From the NCBI GenBank assembly GCA_016212105.1, contig JACRHJ010000035.1, positions 1 through 64,000 on the forward strand: a stretch of 64,000 nt of DNA, in the 5' to 3' direction. This stretch comes from Nitrospirota bacterium. GTDB taxonomy: Bacteria; Nitrospirota; JACRHJ01. Position numbers and translations under genes: made by a program. Under the pieces are notes generated by a model, which saw nothing but the letters and a program-made list of their open reading frames with translations, searched no databases and was not told the DNA's origin. This document shows, piece after piece, positions 7,420 through 16,043 of this stretch (the first letter of the stretch is position 1; every line of letters begins with the position of its first letter).

Positions 7420-8063
7420 TACTTCACCCCCCTGAACGACTTCCGGTGTATCGCACACGCCCCATGCTCCTTAATCGCGTCCATGTGCGACTGGCAGCCG
7501 TAGCCCTTGTGCCTGTCGAATCCGTACACGGGGAACTTGGCATGGTGGCCGACCATTATCCGGTCGCGGGTGGTCTTGGCGAGGATGGACGCGGCGGCGA
7601 TGCTTGCCGAGCGCGCGTCGCCCTTGATGAGCGGCTTCTGGGGTATGTCAAGTGGCAGCGTAACCGCGTCCAGCAGCAGGTAGTCCGGCGGGGTCTTCAG
7701 CTCGGCAATGGCCTGCGCCATCGCCTTCTTGGTCGCTTCGAGTATGTTGATGCTGTCTATCTCGTCCGCCTCGACGACGCCGACGCCGAAGTCCGCCGCC
7801 TCGGCGCAGATGCGGACGACGAGCCTGTCACGCGCGGCCTCTGTCAGCTTCTTGGAGTCGTTCAGTCCGGGTATCTCCTGCCCGGGCGAGAGCACGACGC
7901 AGGCGGCGACGACCGGCCCGGCCAGAGGGCCGCGCCCAGCCTCGTCCACGCCCGCGATGAGGCAGTAGCCTTGCGCGTGCAGGTCCGTCTCGAAAAAATA
8001 AAGGGAAGGCGACGAGCCTTCCCCATTTTCGAAGCTGAAACTGCCCTGCCGTTTACCGGACAT
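7419..8063 (-). CDS. rnhB: Ribonuclease HII
   Basis: 214 aa. Cleaves RNA from RNA/DNA hybrids and excises misincorporated ribonucleotides. All family motifs are present: GVDEAGRGPLAGPVVAA (catalytic D and E), DSKKL, LLLDAV (catalytic D), [17 protein letters not shown] and [13 protein letters not shown] lies 6 nt before the ATG. It is the last gene of the rpsP-trmD-rplS block. Two truncated copies of its 3' end occur elsewhere in this window (6.6 and 17.2 kb), so the gene has taken part in local duplications while staying intact itself. Confidence 0.97.
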   Translation of the reverse strand: MSGKRQGSFSFENGEGSSPSLYFFETDLHAQGYCLIAGVDEAGRGPLAGPVVAACVVLSPGQEIPGLNDSKKLTEAARDRLVVRICAEAADFGVGVVEADEIDSINILEATKKAMAQAIAELKTPPDYLLLDAVTLPLDIPQKPLIKGDARSASIAAASILAKTTRDRIMVGHHAKFPVYGFDRHKGYGCQSHMDAIKEHGACAIHRKSFRGVK

Positions 8064-8368
8064 GACAGGCCTCCAATTACAAGTCTAATGTCTTTCCACC
8101 ATGCTTGTCATTCCGAGCGCAGTCGAGGAATCTGCTTTTCTCTTCATGTAGGGGCGGGTCCCTGTGCCCGCCCTTCTTTAAAAGCAGGTCCCTCCGCTTC
8201 GGTCGGGACGACAATCCAAGTCAAATCAAATGCAAGGGCCGACACGCGGGTCGGCCCCTACATAAAACCAGACCCTGGATTCCCGCTGGAGTTCACCCAG
8301 GTATGCCTAAAGCCGAGGCGGGAATGACGGTCAAAAGCCAAATCCTCGCCGAAATTGGCCGACGGCGA
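8064..8368. repeat. Intergenic mosaic of dispersed hairpin repeats
   Basis: No gene between rplS and rnhB. The sequence is a patchwork of short modules found many times in the window: a TCATTCCGAGCG...GAATCTGC module, GTAGGGGCGGGTCCCTGTGC, GGGCCGACACGCGGGTCGGCC, and a long variant of the GGATTCCCGC...GCGGGAATGAC palindrome. Each can fold on itself. Confidence 0.8.
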
Positions 8369-8743
8369 TTACTTCTTCGCGCCGGTCTTCTTCTCCGGCC
8401 TGTACTCCTTCTCCTTGATCCTGCTGGCCTTGCCGCGCAGTTCGCGGAGGTAGAAGAGCTTTGCGCGCCTTACGTCGCCGCGCTTGGCCACGTCTATCTT
8501 GGCGATCAGCGGGGAGTGGAGCGGAAGGGTCCTCTCGACGCCTTCGCCGTAGGAGACCTTGCGCACGGTGAACGTCTCGCTTATGCCGCCGTGCTTCCTG
8601 GCGATGCAGACGCCCTCGAACACCTGTATACGCTCCTTCTCACCCTCTTTTACCTTCACGGATACCTTGAGGGTATCGCCGATGGAGAACTGGGGTAAGT
8701 CCTGCCTGATCTGCTCCTTCTCGATGGAGTCAATGATCCTCAT
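8369..8743 (-). CDS. rplS: 50S ribosomal protein L19
   Basis: 124 aa from the ATG at 8743, which has AGGAGG 9 nt upstream. A longer frame to 8863 is non-homologous and rejected. Typical L19 features: [19 protein letters not shown] start, [43 protein letters not shown] and [19 protein letters not shown]. The lysine-rich tail is usual. It sits in the conserved ribosome/tRNA modification block between a predicted RNA methyltransferase and rnhB. Confidence 0.98.
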   Translation of the reverse strand: MRIIDSIEKEQIRQDLPQFSIGDTLKVSVKVKEGEKERIQVFEGVCIARKHGGISETFTVRKVSYGEGVERTLPLHSPLIAKIDVAKRGDVRRAKLFYLRELRGKASRIKEKEYRPEKKTGAKK

Positions 8744-8789
8744 TTTGAACTGCCTCCTGAAATGTAATATTTGAACCGAAAACGCGATA

Positions 8790-9359
8790 TTATGCCCTAT
8801 CGCCCAGCAACCTGTCAAGTATAATCGCAACCGCGCCCCGGACCGGCAGGTGGTTGTACTCACCCGGCCCCTTGATTGGCCGGAGCAGGTGGTCGCATTC
8901 TTCTATGAATTCTTCGGTCAGGCCCCAGCCGGTGCCGAAGCACAGGACGTACGGACTGCCGTCTTCCATCATTTTTTGCATCTCGCCGTATCCGACTGAG
9001 CCGGGGATGTCCCGCGCCGCCGTGGCTATCAGCTTGGGCCTTGCTCCGTGCCTGGCCTCGATGGACGCTATCACGTCCTCCAGCCCCGCGACGACCTCCA
9101 CCCTCCCGAGCGCCTCGCCCCGGTTCGGGTTGTACTCGGCCCCAAAGCCCGTCACCCAGTGGGAGAGTATCCGCCCGGCAAGCTCCCTCTGCGCGGGCAT
9201 AGGGTTGACGACGTAATACCCGCCGAGCCCGAACGTGCGCGATGTGCGCGCGATGTCGTGCAGGTCGAGGTTCGTTATGGCCGTCGTCACCACCACGTTC
9301 TGCTTGTTGTAGACCGGGTGGTGCATCAGGGCGACGTATATCAGACTGCTTGAAAGCAA
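8790..9359 (-). CDS. SAM-dependent RNA methyltransferase (PF09936-type, SPOUT)
   Basis: 189 aa if TTG at 9359 is the start. The next ATG (in [10 protein letters not shown]) would cut into the conserved N-terminal strand. The family is recognised from [36 protein letters not shown] and the trefoil-knot part with CFGTGWGL and [18 protein letters not shown]. Members sit in the trmD operon of many deep-branching and delta-like bacteria and are presumed to methylate tRNA or rRNA; the target is unknown. Location between trmD and rplS matches that context. A 294-bp repeat mosaic separates it from trmD, so coupling to trmD is loose. Confidence 0.85.
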   Translation of the reverse strand: MLSSSLIYVALMHHPVYNKQNVVVTTAITNLDLHDIARTSRTFGLGGYYVVNPMPAQRELAGRILSHWVTGFGAEYNPNRGEALGRVEVVAGLEDVIASIEARHGARPKLIATAARDIPGSVGYGEMQKMMEDGSPYVLCFGTGWGLTEEFIEECDHLLRPIKGPGEYNHLPVRGAVAIILDRLLGDRA

Positions 9360-9653
9360 ATTATGACGCCCTGTAGTACAACGATGTCATTCTGAGCAAC
9401 GCGAAGAATCTGCCTGTATCATAAATGACCTGGCTTCGACAATTTGCATGTCGTCCCGACCGAAGCGGAGGGACCTGCTTTATAGAGTCCGAAGACGAAC
9501 AGCAGATTCCTCGACGGAGCCTGCCCTGAGCGCAGTCGAACGGGCTCGAAAAGACAACCAGCGGTGCGGGCGCAATTAATTGCGCCCCTACAATTTATCA
9601 TAATACAGGCAGATTCTTCACTTCGTTCAGAATGACACATAAGCGAAGCCGCC
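9360..9653. repeat. Dispersed-repeat mosaic between trmD and the RNA methyltransferase
   Basis: No gene. It contains two oppositely oriented copies of the GTCATTCTGAGC...GAAGAATCTGCCTG module (near 9388-9418 and 9602-9637), plus GAGCCTGCCCTGAGCGCAGTCGAA and GCGGGCGCAATTAATTGCGCCC pieces. The mosaic interrupts an otherwise tight operon. Confidence 0.75.
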
Positions 9654-10400
9654 TCAACTCGTGCCCCACATCTCGGACTCGACCTCTTCGAGGAGTTTCT
9701 TGTCCTCGGGGCTGAGTTCAATCTCATTCAGCAAATCGGGCCGCTTCCGGAACGTCGCCGCGAGCGCCTGCTTCCGCCTCCAGAGCCTTATGCGCTCGTG
9801 GTTGCCGGAGGTCAGGACGTCCGGCACGGCCATGTCCCGGTATACCGCGGGCCTCGTGTAGTGCGGGTAGTCGAGCAGGCCGTCGTAGAAGGAGTCCTTC
9901 TCGGCCGACTCGTCCGCGCCAAGTACGCCGGGTATAAGCCGGGCCGAGGCCTCGATAATCACCGCCGCCGCGAGTTCTCCCCCGGACAGGACGAAGTCGC
10001 CGATGGATATTTCCTCGTCCACCAGCGCCTCACGGACGCGCTCGTCCACGCCCTCGTACCGGCCGCAGATGAATACCAGCCGCCGGGTCTCCCTCGACAG
10101 CTCAAGGGCCTTCCTGTGGTCGAACACCACCCCCTGGGGCGACATGAGGAAGACCTTGACCGGCTCGCCGCAGGACTTGATCGCGTCTACTGCGTCGAAC
10201 ACCGGGCCGGGCTTCATAACCATCCCGGAGCCGCCGCCGTAGGGGTAGTCGTCAGCTGTATTGTGCTTGTCAACCGCGAAGTCGCGGAGGTCGAGCACGT
10301 TTACCTGGACGAGCCCCGTCTCGGTCGCGCGTCCGAGTATGCTCTCGTAGACCGCCGCCTGGACTATGCCGGGGAAGAGTGTCAGGACGTCGCATTTCAT
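9654..10400 (-). CDS. trmD: tRNA (guanine37-N1)-methyltransferase TrmD
   Basis: 248 aa. Methylates G37 next to the anticodon using SAM, preventing frameshifting. SPOUT-fold motifs are visible: [13 protein letters not shown] start, VNVLDLRDFAVDKHNTADDYPYGGGSGM, VFLMSPQG, FICGRYEGVDERV, EEISIGDFVLSGGELAA and SFYDGLLDYPHYTRP. The start codon overlaps the rimM stop by 4 bp (ATGA arrangement), showing translational coupling. Confidence 0.98.
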   Translation of the reverse strand: MKCDVLTLFPGIVQAAVYESILGRATETGLVQVNVLDLRDFAVDKHNTADDYPYGGGSGMVMKPGPVFDAVDAIKSCGEPVKVFLMSPQGVVFDHRKALELSRETRRLVFICGRYEGVDERVREALVDEEISIGDFVLSGGELAAAVIIEASARLIPGVLGADESAEKDSFYDGLLDYPHYTRPAVYRDMAVPDVLTSGNHERIRLWRRKQALAATFRKRPDLLNEIELSPEDKKLLEEVESEMWGTS

Positions 10401-10969
10401 ACGGCGTCCATCTCCTCGTCCGGGCCGCTTTCCGGGTCCTCGGGTATGTAGCCCGGCATCCTGAAAAGCCTTATACGGCCGGCCACGACGTCGATTACGT
10501 CCACCGTATGCTCGTTGACCGGGACCAGGTACTCCCTGCCCCGGCCCTTTACGACGTATACGTCCTTCTCGCCCGCCGTGAAGATGTCCTCGACCTTGCC
10601 GAGGAGCTTCTCCGACGCGGTATACACGGGCAGGCCCAGTATCTGGAAGTGGTAGTACTCGCCCTCCGGCAGGGGCGGTACCTCGTCCTCGTGGACGAAG
10701 ACCTCGCGGCCCCGGTAGCCGTCCGCATCCTCGACGGAGTCAATGCCTCCGAGCTTGAGCTTCAGGTTGCCCTTGTGCTCCGAGACGCGTTCGACGATAA
10801 AAGACCGCGCCTCGCCGCCGTCGCCCAGCATCCAGAGCTTTCCGCCGGGCGCGAACCTGTCCGGGTTGTCGGACATCGGGACGATCTTAATCTCGCCCTT
10901 CAGCCCGACCGGCTTCAGCACATGCCCGACGGTTACCCGTCTCTTTACTCCAGTATCTCCAGGACGCAT
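10397..10969 (-). CDS. rimM: Ribosome maturation factor RimM
   Basis: 190 aa. Assists 30S head maturation, binding ribosomal protein S19. The N-terminal RimM domain begins at [20 protein letters not shown]. The PRC-barrel domain follows around residues 100-175 ([44 protein letters not shown]). The start ATG lies 25 bp inside the 3' end of khpA, an unusually long but credible overlap. The tail after residue 175 is acidic and slightly longer than average. Confidence 0.95.
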   Translation of the reverse strand: MRPGDTGVKRRVTVGHVLKPVGLKGEIKIVPMSDNPDRFAPGGKLWMLGDGGEARSFIVERVSEHKGNLKLKLGGIDSVEDADGYRGREVFVHEDEVPPLPEGEYYHFQILGLPVYTASEKLLGKVEDIFTAGEKDVYVVKGRGREYLVPVNEHTVDVIDVVAGRIRLFRMPGYIPEDPESGPDEEMDAV

Positions 10970-11175
10970 CTTTTCCCTATCTTCGTCCCGGCGGCGTTGA
11001 GTATGGTGCGCATGGCGCGGGCGGTCTTGCCTTCCTTGCCTATCACCTTACCCAAATCCGTCTGCTCTACCCTCAGCTCGATAACTGTCGTCTTCTCTCC
11101 TTCGACCTCCGTGACGGAGACCGATTCGGGGTGGTCAACCAGCGCTTTCGCAATCTGCTCGATGAGAGACTTCAT
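10945..11175 (-). CDS. khpA: KH-domain RNA-binding protein KhpA (YlqC)
   Basis: 76 aa, start ATG at 11175 with GGAGG 5 nt upstream (the GTG two codons earlier is less likely). A single KH domain with the conserved [18 protein letters not shown] loop that grips single-stranded RNA. In other bacteria KhpA works with KhpB in RNA-mediated control of cell division and envelope synthesis. It sits between rpsP and rimM, the canonical position. Confidence 0.95.
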   Translation of the reverse strand: MKSLIEQIAKALVDHPESVSVTEVEGEKTTVIELRVEQTDLGKVIGKEGKTARAMRTILNAAGTKIGKRCVLEILE

Positions 11176-11228
11176 GTTCACCTCCGCTTCCGGGTAGTGC
11201 AGGCCGGTAAGTTTCCGAACTTAGGGAG

Positions 11229-11492
11229 TTAGGCGGTTTCCGCCGTCTCCTTCAGTATACCGGACTTCTTTATAAGCTGCTTCGCCGTGTCGCTCGCGGT
11301 CGCGCCCTTCGCCATCCACTCCTTTACCTTCGCCGCGTCGAACTGTATCACGGCCGGGTTGTGGAGCGGGTCGTAGGTCCCGAGTATGTCGAGGAACCTG
11401 CCGTCGCGCGGCATGCGCGAGTCGGCCGCCACTATGCGGTAGAAGGGCCTCTTGTGGGTCCCCTGCCTTGTCAACCTGATCCTTACTGCCAT
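11229..11492 (-). CDS. rpsP: 30S ribosomal protein S16
   Basis: 87 aa with GGAGG 7 nt before the ATG. Diagnostic stretches are MAVRIRLTRQGTHKRPFYRI, VAADSRMPRDGRFLDILGTYDP and the WMAKGATASDTAKQLIKKSGI C-terminal part. First ribosomal gene of the block. ffh lies upstream across a 170-bp repeat-containing gap. Confidence 0.98.
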   Translation of the reverse strand: MAVRIRLTRQGTHKRPFYRIVAADSRMPRDGRFLDILGTYDPLHNPAVIQFDAAKVKEWMAKGATASDTAKQLIKKSGILKETAETA

Positions 11493-11537
11493 TTGCTCAC
11501 CTCCTCTCGATATGAAATCGTTGTTAATTTAAATGAA

Positions 11538-11660
11538 CAACTTCCTGGACCCCGTGTCAAGCACGGGGCGACAAAACGGTTGTCATTCCCGCGGAAGCGG
11601 GAATCCATTTTAATCATCCAAGGTCAAAATGGACCCCCGTTTTCACGGGGGTGACAGACA
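11538..11660. repeat. Three dispersed hairpin repeats between ffh and rpsP
   Basis: CTTCCTGGACCCCGTGTCAAGCACGGGG, then GTCATTCCCGCGGAAGCGGGAATCC, then GGACCCCCGTTTTCACGGGGGTGAC. Each is a perfect or near-perfect short inverted repeat and each recurs elsewhere in the window. Confidence 0.85.
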
Positions 11661-11662
11661 TG

Positions 11663-12994
11663 TCAAAACGGCATCATCCCCCGCCCCATCCGGAGCTTGC
11701 CGCCGGTCTTGGTCAGCATCTTCATCATCTTGCGGGTCTCGGCGAACTGCTTGAGGAGCCGGTTCACCTCCGGCACCTGGGTGCCGCTGCCCTTCGCGAT
11801 GCGTTTCCTGCGGTTGCCGTTTATCAGGTTTACGTTGTTTCTCTCCTTCATGGTCATCGAGTTTATGATGGCCACGATGCGGTCAACCTCGCGCTCGTCC
11901 ACCTGGGACATCGCGCCCTTGAGCTTGCCCATGCCGGGCAGCATGCCCAAAAGCTGGTCGAGCGGGCCGAGCTTCTTAACCTGCAATATCTGCGTGCGGA
12001 AGTCCTCAAGCGAGAAATCGCCCTGCTTGACCTTCGCCTCGAGCGCCTTCGCCTCCTCGACGTTGACACTCTGCTCCGCCTTCTCGATAAGAGACAGTAC
12101 GTCGCCCATCCCGAGTATGCGGGACGCGACCCTGTCCGGGAAGAACGGCTCGATGGCGTCGAGCTTCTCGCCCATGCCGACGAACTTTATCGGCTTGCCT
12201 GTTACCGCGCGTATAGAAAGGGCGGCGCCGCCTCTCGCGTCGCCATCCATCTTCGTCAGTATCACGCCCGCGATGTCGAGCTTCTCGTCGAAGGACTTGG
12301 CTACCTTTACCGCGTCCTGGCCGGTCATGGAGTCCGCGACGAAGAGTATCTCGTCCGGCTTTACCGCCGCCTTGACGCTTGAGAGCTGGTCCATCAGCGA
12401 GTCGTCTATGTGCAGACGGCCCGCGGTGTCGAGTATCACGACCCCGTACGCGCCCCTGTTCGCGCGCTCAAGGCCGCGCTTGCAGACCTCCACGGGGTCG
12501 TCGCCCGGCTCGGAGGCCTCGACGTCTATGTTCAGCTGCTTGCCGAGCGTGACGAGCTGGTCGATGGCGGCCGGCCTCTGCGTGTCCGCCGCTACCAGCA
12601 GGACCTTCCTGCCGCCCTTCTTGAACATGCGCCCGAGCTTGCCTGTGGTCGTCGTCTTGCCGGAGCCCTGGAGTCCGACCATCATCAGGACGGTCGGGCG
12701 GTTCGGGACGAGGGCGATGCGCGTGACCGTCTCGCCCATCAGGCCGACAAGCTCGTTGTACACTATCTTCACGACCTGCTGGCCGGGGGTCAGGCTGTCG
12801 AGGACGCCGGAGCCGACGGACTTGTCCCGTACGGACTGCACAAAGTCCTTGACTACCTTGAAGTTCACGTCGGCCTCAAGGAGCGCCATGCGTACTTCTT
12901 TCAGGCCCTCGTCCACGTCCTTTTCGTTCAGGACGCCCCTGCCCTTGAGTTTCTTGAATACTTTCTCAAGTTTATCTGACAGGCTGTCGAACAT
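11663..12994 (-). CDS. ffh: Signal recognition particle protein Ffh
   Basis: 443 aa, normal length. GTPase that binds 4.5S RNA and signal sequences and targets membrane proteins to SecYEG. NG domain: GLQGSGKTTTTGKLGR (G1, about residues 107-122), DTQRPAAIDQL, ILDTAGRLHIDD (G3), LTKMDGDARGGAALS (G4/G5). The methionine-rich M domain starts near residue 300 and contains the GSGTQVPEVNRLLKQF motif. AAGGTGAA precedes the ATG. A GC-rich repeat region lies upstream. Confidence 0.98.
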   Translation of the reverse strand: MFDSLSDKLEKVFKKLKGRGVLNEKDVDEGLKEVRMALLEADVNFKVVKDFVQSVRDKSVGSGVLDSLTPGQQVVKIVYNELVGLMGETVTRIALVPNRPTVLMMVGLQGSGKTTTTGKLGRMFKKGGRKVLLVAADTQRPAAIDQLVTLGKQLNIDVEASEPGDDPVEVCKRGLERANRGAYGVVILDTAGRLHIDDSLMDQLSSVKAAVKPDEILFVADSMTGQDAVKVAKSFDEKLDIAGVILTKMDGDARGGAALSIRAVTGKPIKFVGMGEKLDAIEPFFPDRVASRILGMGDVLSLIEKAEQSVNVEEAKALEAKVKQGDFSLEDFRTQILQVKKLGPLDQLLGMLPGMGKLKGAMSQVDEREVDRIVAIINSMTMKERNNVNLINGNRRKRIAKGSGTQVPEVNRLLKQFAETRKMMKMLTKTGGKLRMGRGMMPF

Positions 12995-13224
12995 GTAGCT
13001 TCACCTTTGCACCCCCACCCTGCCCTCCCCCCTAAAGGGGGCGGGTGACAAGGTGAGAGATTATCGTTTAAGTATATCACCCACCCTTGGTCCCTCCCCC
13101 CTGAAGGGGGCGGGAAAGAGGAGGGGCGTGAACAAAGCGCACGAATCCCGTGTCCTTTTTCAGGAAAAAGTGATTTTATTAGAGTGGAGGGGTTATGTCA
13201 AGGAAAATGTGAAGAGGGGGCGGC
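12995..13224. repeat. GC-rich inverted repeats upstream of ffh
   Basis: Two copies of a CCCTCCCCCCT.AAGGGGGCGGG module (about 13022-13047 and 13091-13115) and a short CTTTTTC/GAAAAAG hairpin near 13157. No coding potential was seen. Confidence 0.6.
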
Positions 13225-13368
13225 TCAGGCCGCGTCCTTCTTCTTTTTGAGGTGGCCGAACTTTTCCTGCAACTCCTTGAGTTCCTTTTCCTTGTCCTTG
13301 GAGTACTCTTCGGAGAGTTTGTCCCTTATCTCGCGCATCAACTTTACGGCGTCAATCTTCTTTTTCAT
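13225..13368 (-). CDS. Small charged partner of the PIN toxin (probable antitoxin)
   Basis: 47 aa, reading MKKKIDAVKLMREIRDKLSE and then a lysine/glutamate-rich helix ending KKKDAA. The ATG at 13368 lies 17 bp inside the PIN gene, so the two are co-translated. Short proteins of the form MK..DAVk.mReIRdkls.e commonly accompany stand-alone PIN genes and are taken as non-classical antitoxins. Here the order is toxin first, partner second, the reverse of usual VapBC. Assignment is by this resemblance and context. Confidence 0.65.
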   Translation of the reverse strand: MKKKIDAVKLMREIRDKLSEEYSKDKEKELKELQEKFGHLKKKKDAA

Positions 13369-13816
13369 GGATGACCTCCAGCGGGCTCCTTATCTCAAGC
13401 AGGGGATAACCATACATCAGGTTCACTGCGTTGAACATCCTTATTCGGTCGAGATTTACGATATGCTTGAAGTTCCAGCTTACCAGTACGTCCACGCGTG
13501 CGACAGATGCTACCGCGATATGCTGCGCGTCGACCATGCTCTTTATCCCAACCGCTCCATGCGCAATATATGCGTCCGCAAGCCAAGAGGCCTCTTCGGT
13601 CAGAAATACATACTCGAACATGCTCTCCGGCAGGGACTCCAGAATCCCACGCACCTCTTCTGGTGCGTATTCAAGCTCTTTCAACGTCAGGTCCGATACG
13701 ACGGGGACTTTTACCGTCGCGCGGAATTCGTCAAAGAGGAGGTTCGACCACCGCGCGAACTCGTCGTCGAGACAGCCGCCGATTACCGAGGTGTCGATGT
13801 ATACCCGTGGGACCAT
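13352..13816 (-). CDS. PIN-domain protein (probable VapC-type ribonuclease toxin)
   Basis: 154 aa. PIN-fold acidic residues are visible: VYIDTSVIGG at the N-terminus (first D), LTLKELEYA (E), and DAQHIAVASVARVDVLVSWNFKHI (D and the terminal SWN.KH element). PIN toxins cut tRNA or mRNA using Mg2+. The partner is the overlapping small gene downstream. No separate AbrB- or MetJ-like VapB lies upstream. Target RNA is unknown. Confidence 0.85.
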   Translation of the reverse strand: MVPRVYIDTSVIGGCLDDEFARWSNLLFDEFRATVKVPVVSDLTLKELEYAPEEVRGILESLPESMFEYVFLTEEASWLADAYIAHGAVGIKSMVDAQHIAVASVARVDVLVSWNFKHIVNLDRIRMFNAVNLMYGYPLLEIRSPLEVIHEKED

Positions 13817-13878
13817 GATTTAAGGATAATACAATTTCGGATTTCAATCAAGGAAATAGCGCGTGGTGACGTGCGGCG

Positions 13879-14103
13879 TCACGACGCCTTTTCGAGGCGT
13901 TCGGCCACCCACATCTTTATGATGGACTGGCGGGGCACGCCGAGGCGCTTCGCCTCCCTGTCCAGGCGCTCTATCATCCAGATGGGGAAGTCCACGTTCA
14001 CGCGCTTCAGGTCCTCGTTGAGGCGGCGGGCCGTGGAAAGGTCGAGGTATTTGGTTATGTCTTCGCCCTCGTCGAATTTTTTGTCTACGGTTTTGGCTTT
14101 CAT
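13879..14103 (-). CDS. CopG-type ribbon-helix-helix antitoxin without an adjacent toxin
   Basis: 74 aa. The C-terminal half, VDFPIWMIERLDREAKRLGV and then RQSIIKMWVAERL, is the ribbon-helix-helix of CopG antitoxins. The N-terminal half (KFDEGEDITKYLDLSTARR) matches the toxin-binding arm of BrnA/CopG proteins. A BrnT-like or RelE-like toxin is expected immediately upstream, but the next gene on that strand is an unrelated small membrane protein. It is therefore an orphan antitoxin or a relic. Confidence 0.8.
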   Translation of the reverse strand: MKAKTVDKKFDEGEDITKYLDLSTARRLNEDLKRVNVDFPIWMIERLDREAKRLGVPRQSIIKMWVAERLEKAS

Positions 14104-14137
14104 AGTTATTATCCGGGAACATGTTAAAGGTACCGCC

Positions 14138-14347
14138 CTACTTTACTGGCGATATTTTGTCGGGACTCCACGTTACAGCATCTGAGACAGGCATATCCTC
14201 CGTATTCACTATCAGTAACGTCAAGATTATAACGGGGATAATGAAAACCAGGACGGCAATTATTAGACGTTTAATAAAGACAAATTTGGCGGTCATTAGA
14301 AATACGATTAAAGACGGTACCGCAAATACCAGATAGAATAAAACCAT
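14138..14347 (-). CDS. Hypothetical small membrane protein
   Basis: 69 aa with AGGAG 8 nt before the ATG. Two closely spaced hydrophobic helices cover about residues 1-20 and 27-47. The remainder, NTEDMPVSDAVTWSPDKISP, is probably periplasmic. AT-rich relative to the core genome. It lies between the CopG gene and the ankyrin gene on the same strand. Family not recognised; the ribosome site is the main support. Confidence 0.5.
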   Translation of the reverse strand: MVLFYLVFAVPSLIVFLMTAKFVFIKRLIIAVLVFIIPVIILTLLIVNTEDMPVSDAVTWSPDKISPVK

Positions 14348-14382
14348 CGCCTACACTCCTTGCACTTCCAATATTCAATTAC

Positions 14383-15888
14383 TCACTTGTCTTCAAGCAT
14401 TTCAGCTATTTCCGGAAAATTATATTCCACCGCCAGATCAAGGGCGGTATTCCCATCGATGTCTATAATACTTTTATCGGCTCCGTTTTTCAGAAGGAGT
14501 TTTACAACCTCCGAACGGCGCCAGTTGCACGCCTCTATTAGAGCCGTACGCTTGAGGCAGTCTCTCAGGCCCAGGTCGGCCTTGCGGGCAACCAGGGTTT
14601 CCACTATGTCGTAATTATTTCTAACCAAGGCCTCTATCAAGGCGGTATAGCCGGCGGCGTTCTGAGCGTTTATGTCGGCCCCGTGGTTAAGCAGCACTTC
14701 AACTGTTTTCATATCGCCGTTCTGCACCGCCATTATCAAGGGGGTGTCTTTCAACTGGGAGGCGAAATTGACGTTCGCACCTTTCTCAAGGAATAATTCC
14801 ACTACATCCGAATGGCCGCTTTCGGCCGCATCCATCAAAGCGCTGCAATTGAGTGAATTGAACCGGATAAATTCTATATTAGCGCCGTTGTCTATCAGTA
14901 GCTGTGCTATTTCGTTATGTCCTTTTTTCGCGGCGGCCTCCAGAGGGGTAAAATTGGTCGACCCGAACTCCGACATACCTTTATTGACGTCCACGCCATC
15001 ATCAATAAACTTTTTAACGGCCTCCAGGTCGCCGTTCAATGCCGCCAGAGGAAGGTTATCGTTTTGAGAAGGCGTATGTCGGTAGGCAGCTAAAAGAAAC
15101 TGTATTTCCGGGTCATTACCGGCCATCTCTTCTAACGCATCCATATCGGCCGGGTTGATGTCAAGAGAGCCGTCCTCCATGACGGCTACGCGCAATTTTA
15201 GCTTTAGGACCTCCGTTGCACCGGACTCCAGCGTCACAAGGGTTTCAATTACATCTTTATCACCAGTTGAGCAGCCAAGTGCAGTTTTGCCGTTGTTGGT
15301 CTCTGCCTTCCAGTCGGCGCCGTTGTCGAGGAGTATCTGAAGGGTATTGTTTCTGCCAGCCGAAGCCGCATGTATCAGGGCCGTGTAACCGGCGGCATCG
15401 CGTATTTCGAGGCTGGCGCCATGCGAAAGAAGGGCAGTTACGTTCTCCTCACAGCCAGACCACGATGCTTTCATCAGAGCGGTGTATTTAAACCGGTCCG
15501 TAGTTTGAGTATCGGGGTTGGCGCCCGCCTCCAGGAGAGCATCTACTGCCTCGCCGCCGCAATTGGAACAAGCCGCGATAAGCGGAGTGATACCGTTATT
15601 ATCAGCGATATTTACGTTGGCTTTTTTCTCGATCAGCAATCTGACGGCGTCCAGCCGTCCGTTTCTGGAGGCATCTATGAGCAGTATATGCTGGCGACCG
15701 TTTACGTCTATCGGTAAATCCGGATTAGCATCGTCTTCGAGGTAATCCCGCAAGACCTCGACATTGCCATCTTTTGCCGCAGCCAGTATTTCTTCGGGTT
15801 TTGGCGCGGAGAATACTTTCTTACCGGCCCATGACAAACTAATCACGACAACGATAACCAAGAATACTATTAATTTTGAGCGTGTCAT
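14383..15888 (-). CDS. Exported ankyrin-repeat protein
   Basis: 501 aa with AAGGAAGG before the ATG. An N-terminal hydrophobic segment (about residues 5-21) acts as signal peptide or anchor. The rest is about twelve ankyrin repeats of 33 residues with the usual consensus, for example GYTALIHAASAGRNNTLQIL, LDNGADWKAETNNGKTAL and GHSDVVELFLEKGANVNFA. A short non-ankyrin stretch near residues 215-265 divides the array into two blocks. Ankyrin arrays bind other proteins; no partner is evident. Composition is lower in GC than the ribosomal block. It sits in an accessory stretch with toxin-antitoxin pieces. Confidence 0.9.
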   Translation of the reverse strand: MTRSKLIVFLVIVVVISLSWAGKKVFSAPKPEEILAAAKDGNVEVLRDYLEDDANPDLPIDVNGRQHILLIDASRNGRLDAVRLLIEKKANVNIADNNGITPLIAACSNCGGEAVDALLEAGANPDTQTTDRFKYTALMKASWSGCEENVTALLSHGASLEIRDAAGYTALIHAASAGRNNTLQILLDNGADWKAETNNGKTALGCSTGDKDVIETLVTLESGATEVLKLKLRVAVMEDGSLDINPADMDALEEMAGNDPEIQFLLAAYRHTPSQNDNLPLAALNGDLEAVKKFIDDGVDVNKGMSEFGSTNFTPLEAAAKKGHNEIAQLLIDNGANIEFIRFNSLNCSALMDAAESGHSDVVELFLEKGANVNFASQLKDTPLIMAVQNGDMKTVEVLLNHGADINAQNAAGYTALIEALVRNNYDIVETLVARKADLGLRDCLKRTALIEACNWRRSEVVKLLLKNGADKSIIDIDGNTALDLAVEYNFPEIAEMLEDK

Positions 15889-15945
15889 TTATAGAACCTT
15901 CCTTATTTTCTTAATAGAAAAATTCTATACCGAATACAACAACAA

Positions 15946-15975
15946 AGCCCACCCCTGTAAAACCAGAGATGGGCT
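15946..15975 (-). terminator. Twelve-bp hairpin with T-rich tail (possible terminator)
   Basis: On the minus strand AGCCCATCTCTG and CAGGGGTGGGCT pair over 12 positions (two G-T pairs) around a GTTTTA loop, followed by TTGTTGTTGT. It would end transcripts from the small gene at 16044-16211. The T-run is imperfect. Confidence 0.45.
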
Positions 15976-16043
15976 CCCCTCCCAAAAAACCAATTACGAA
16001 GCCCGACCCCATCACAGGTAGCGCGCGCTTACATCAATCCCCT

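Noticed and set aside
8105..8345. Palindromic repeats as rho-independent terminators
   Set aside because: The same units occur in many contexts, inside operons and without T-runs, so they are treated as dispersed repeats.
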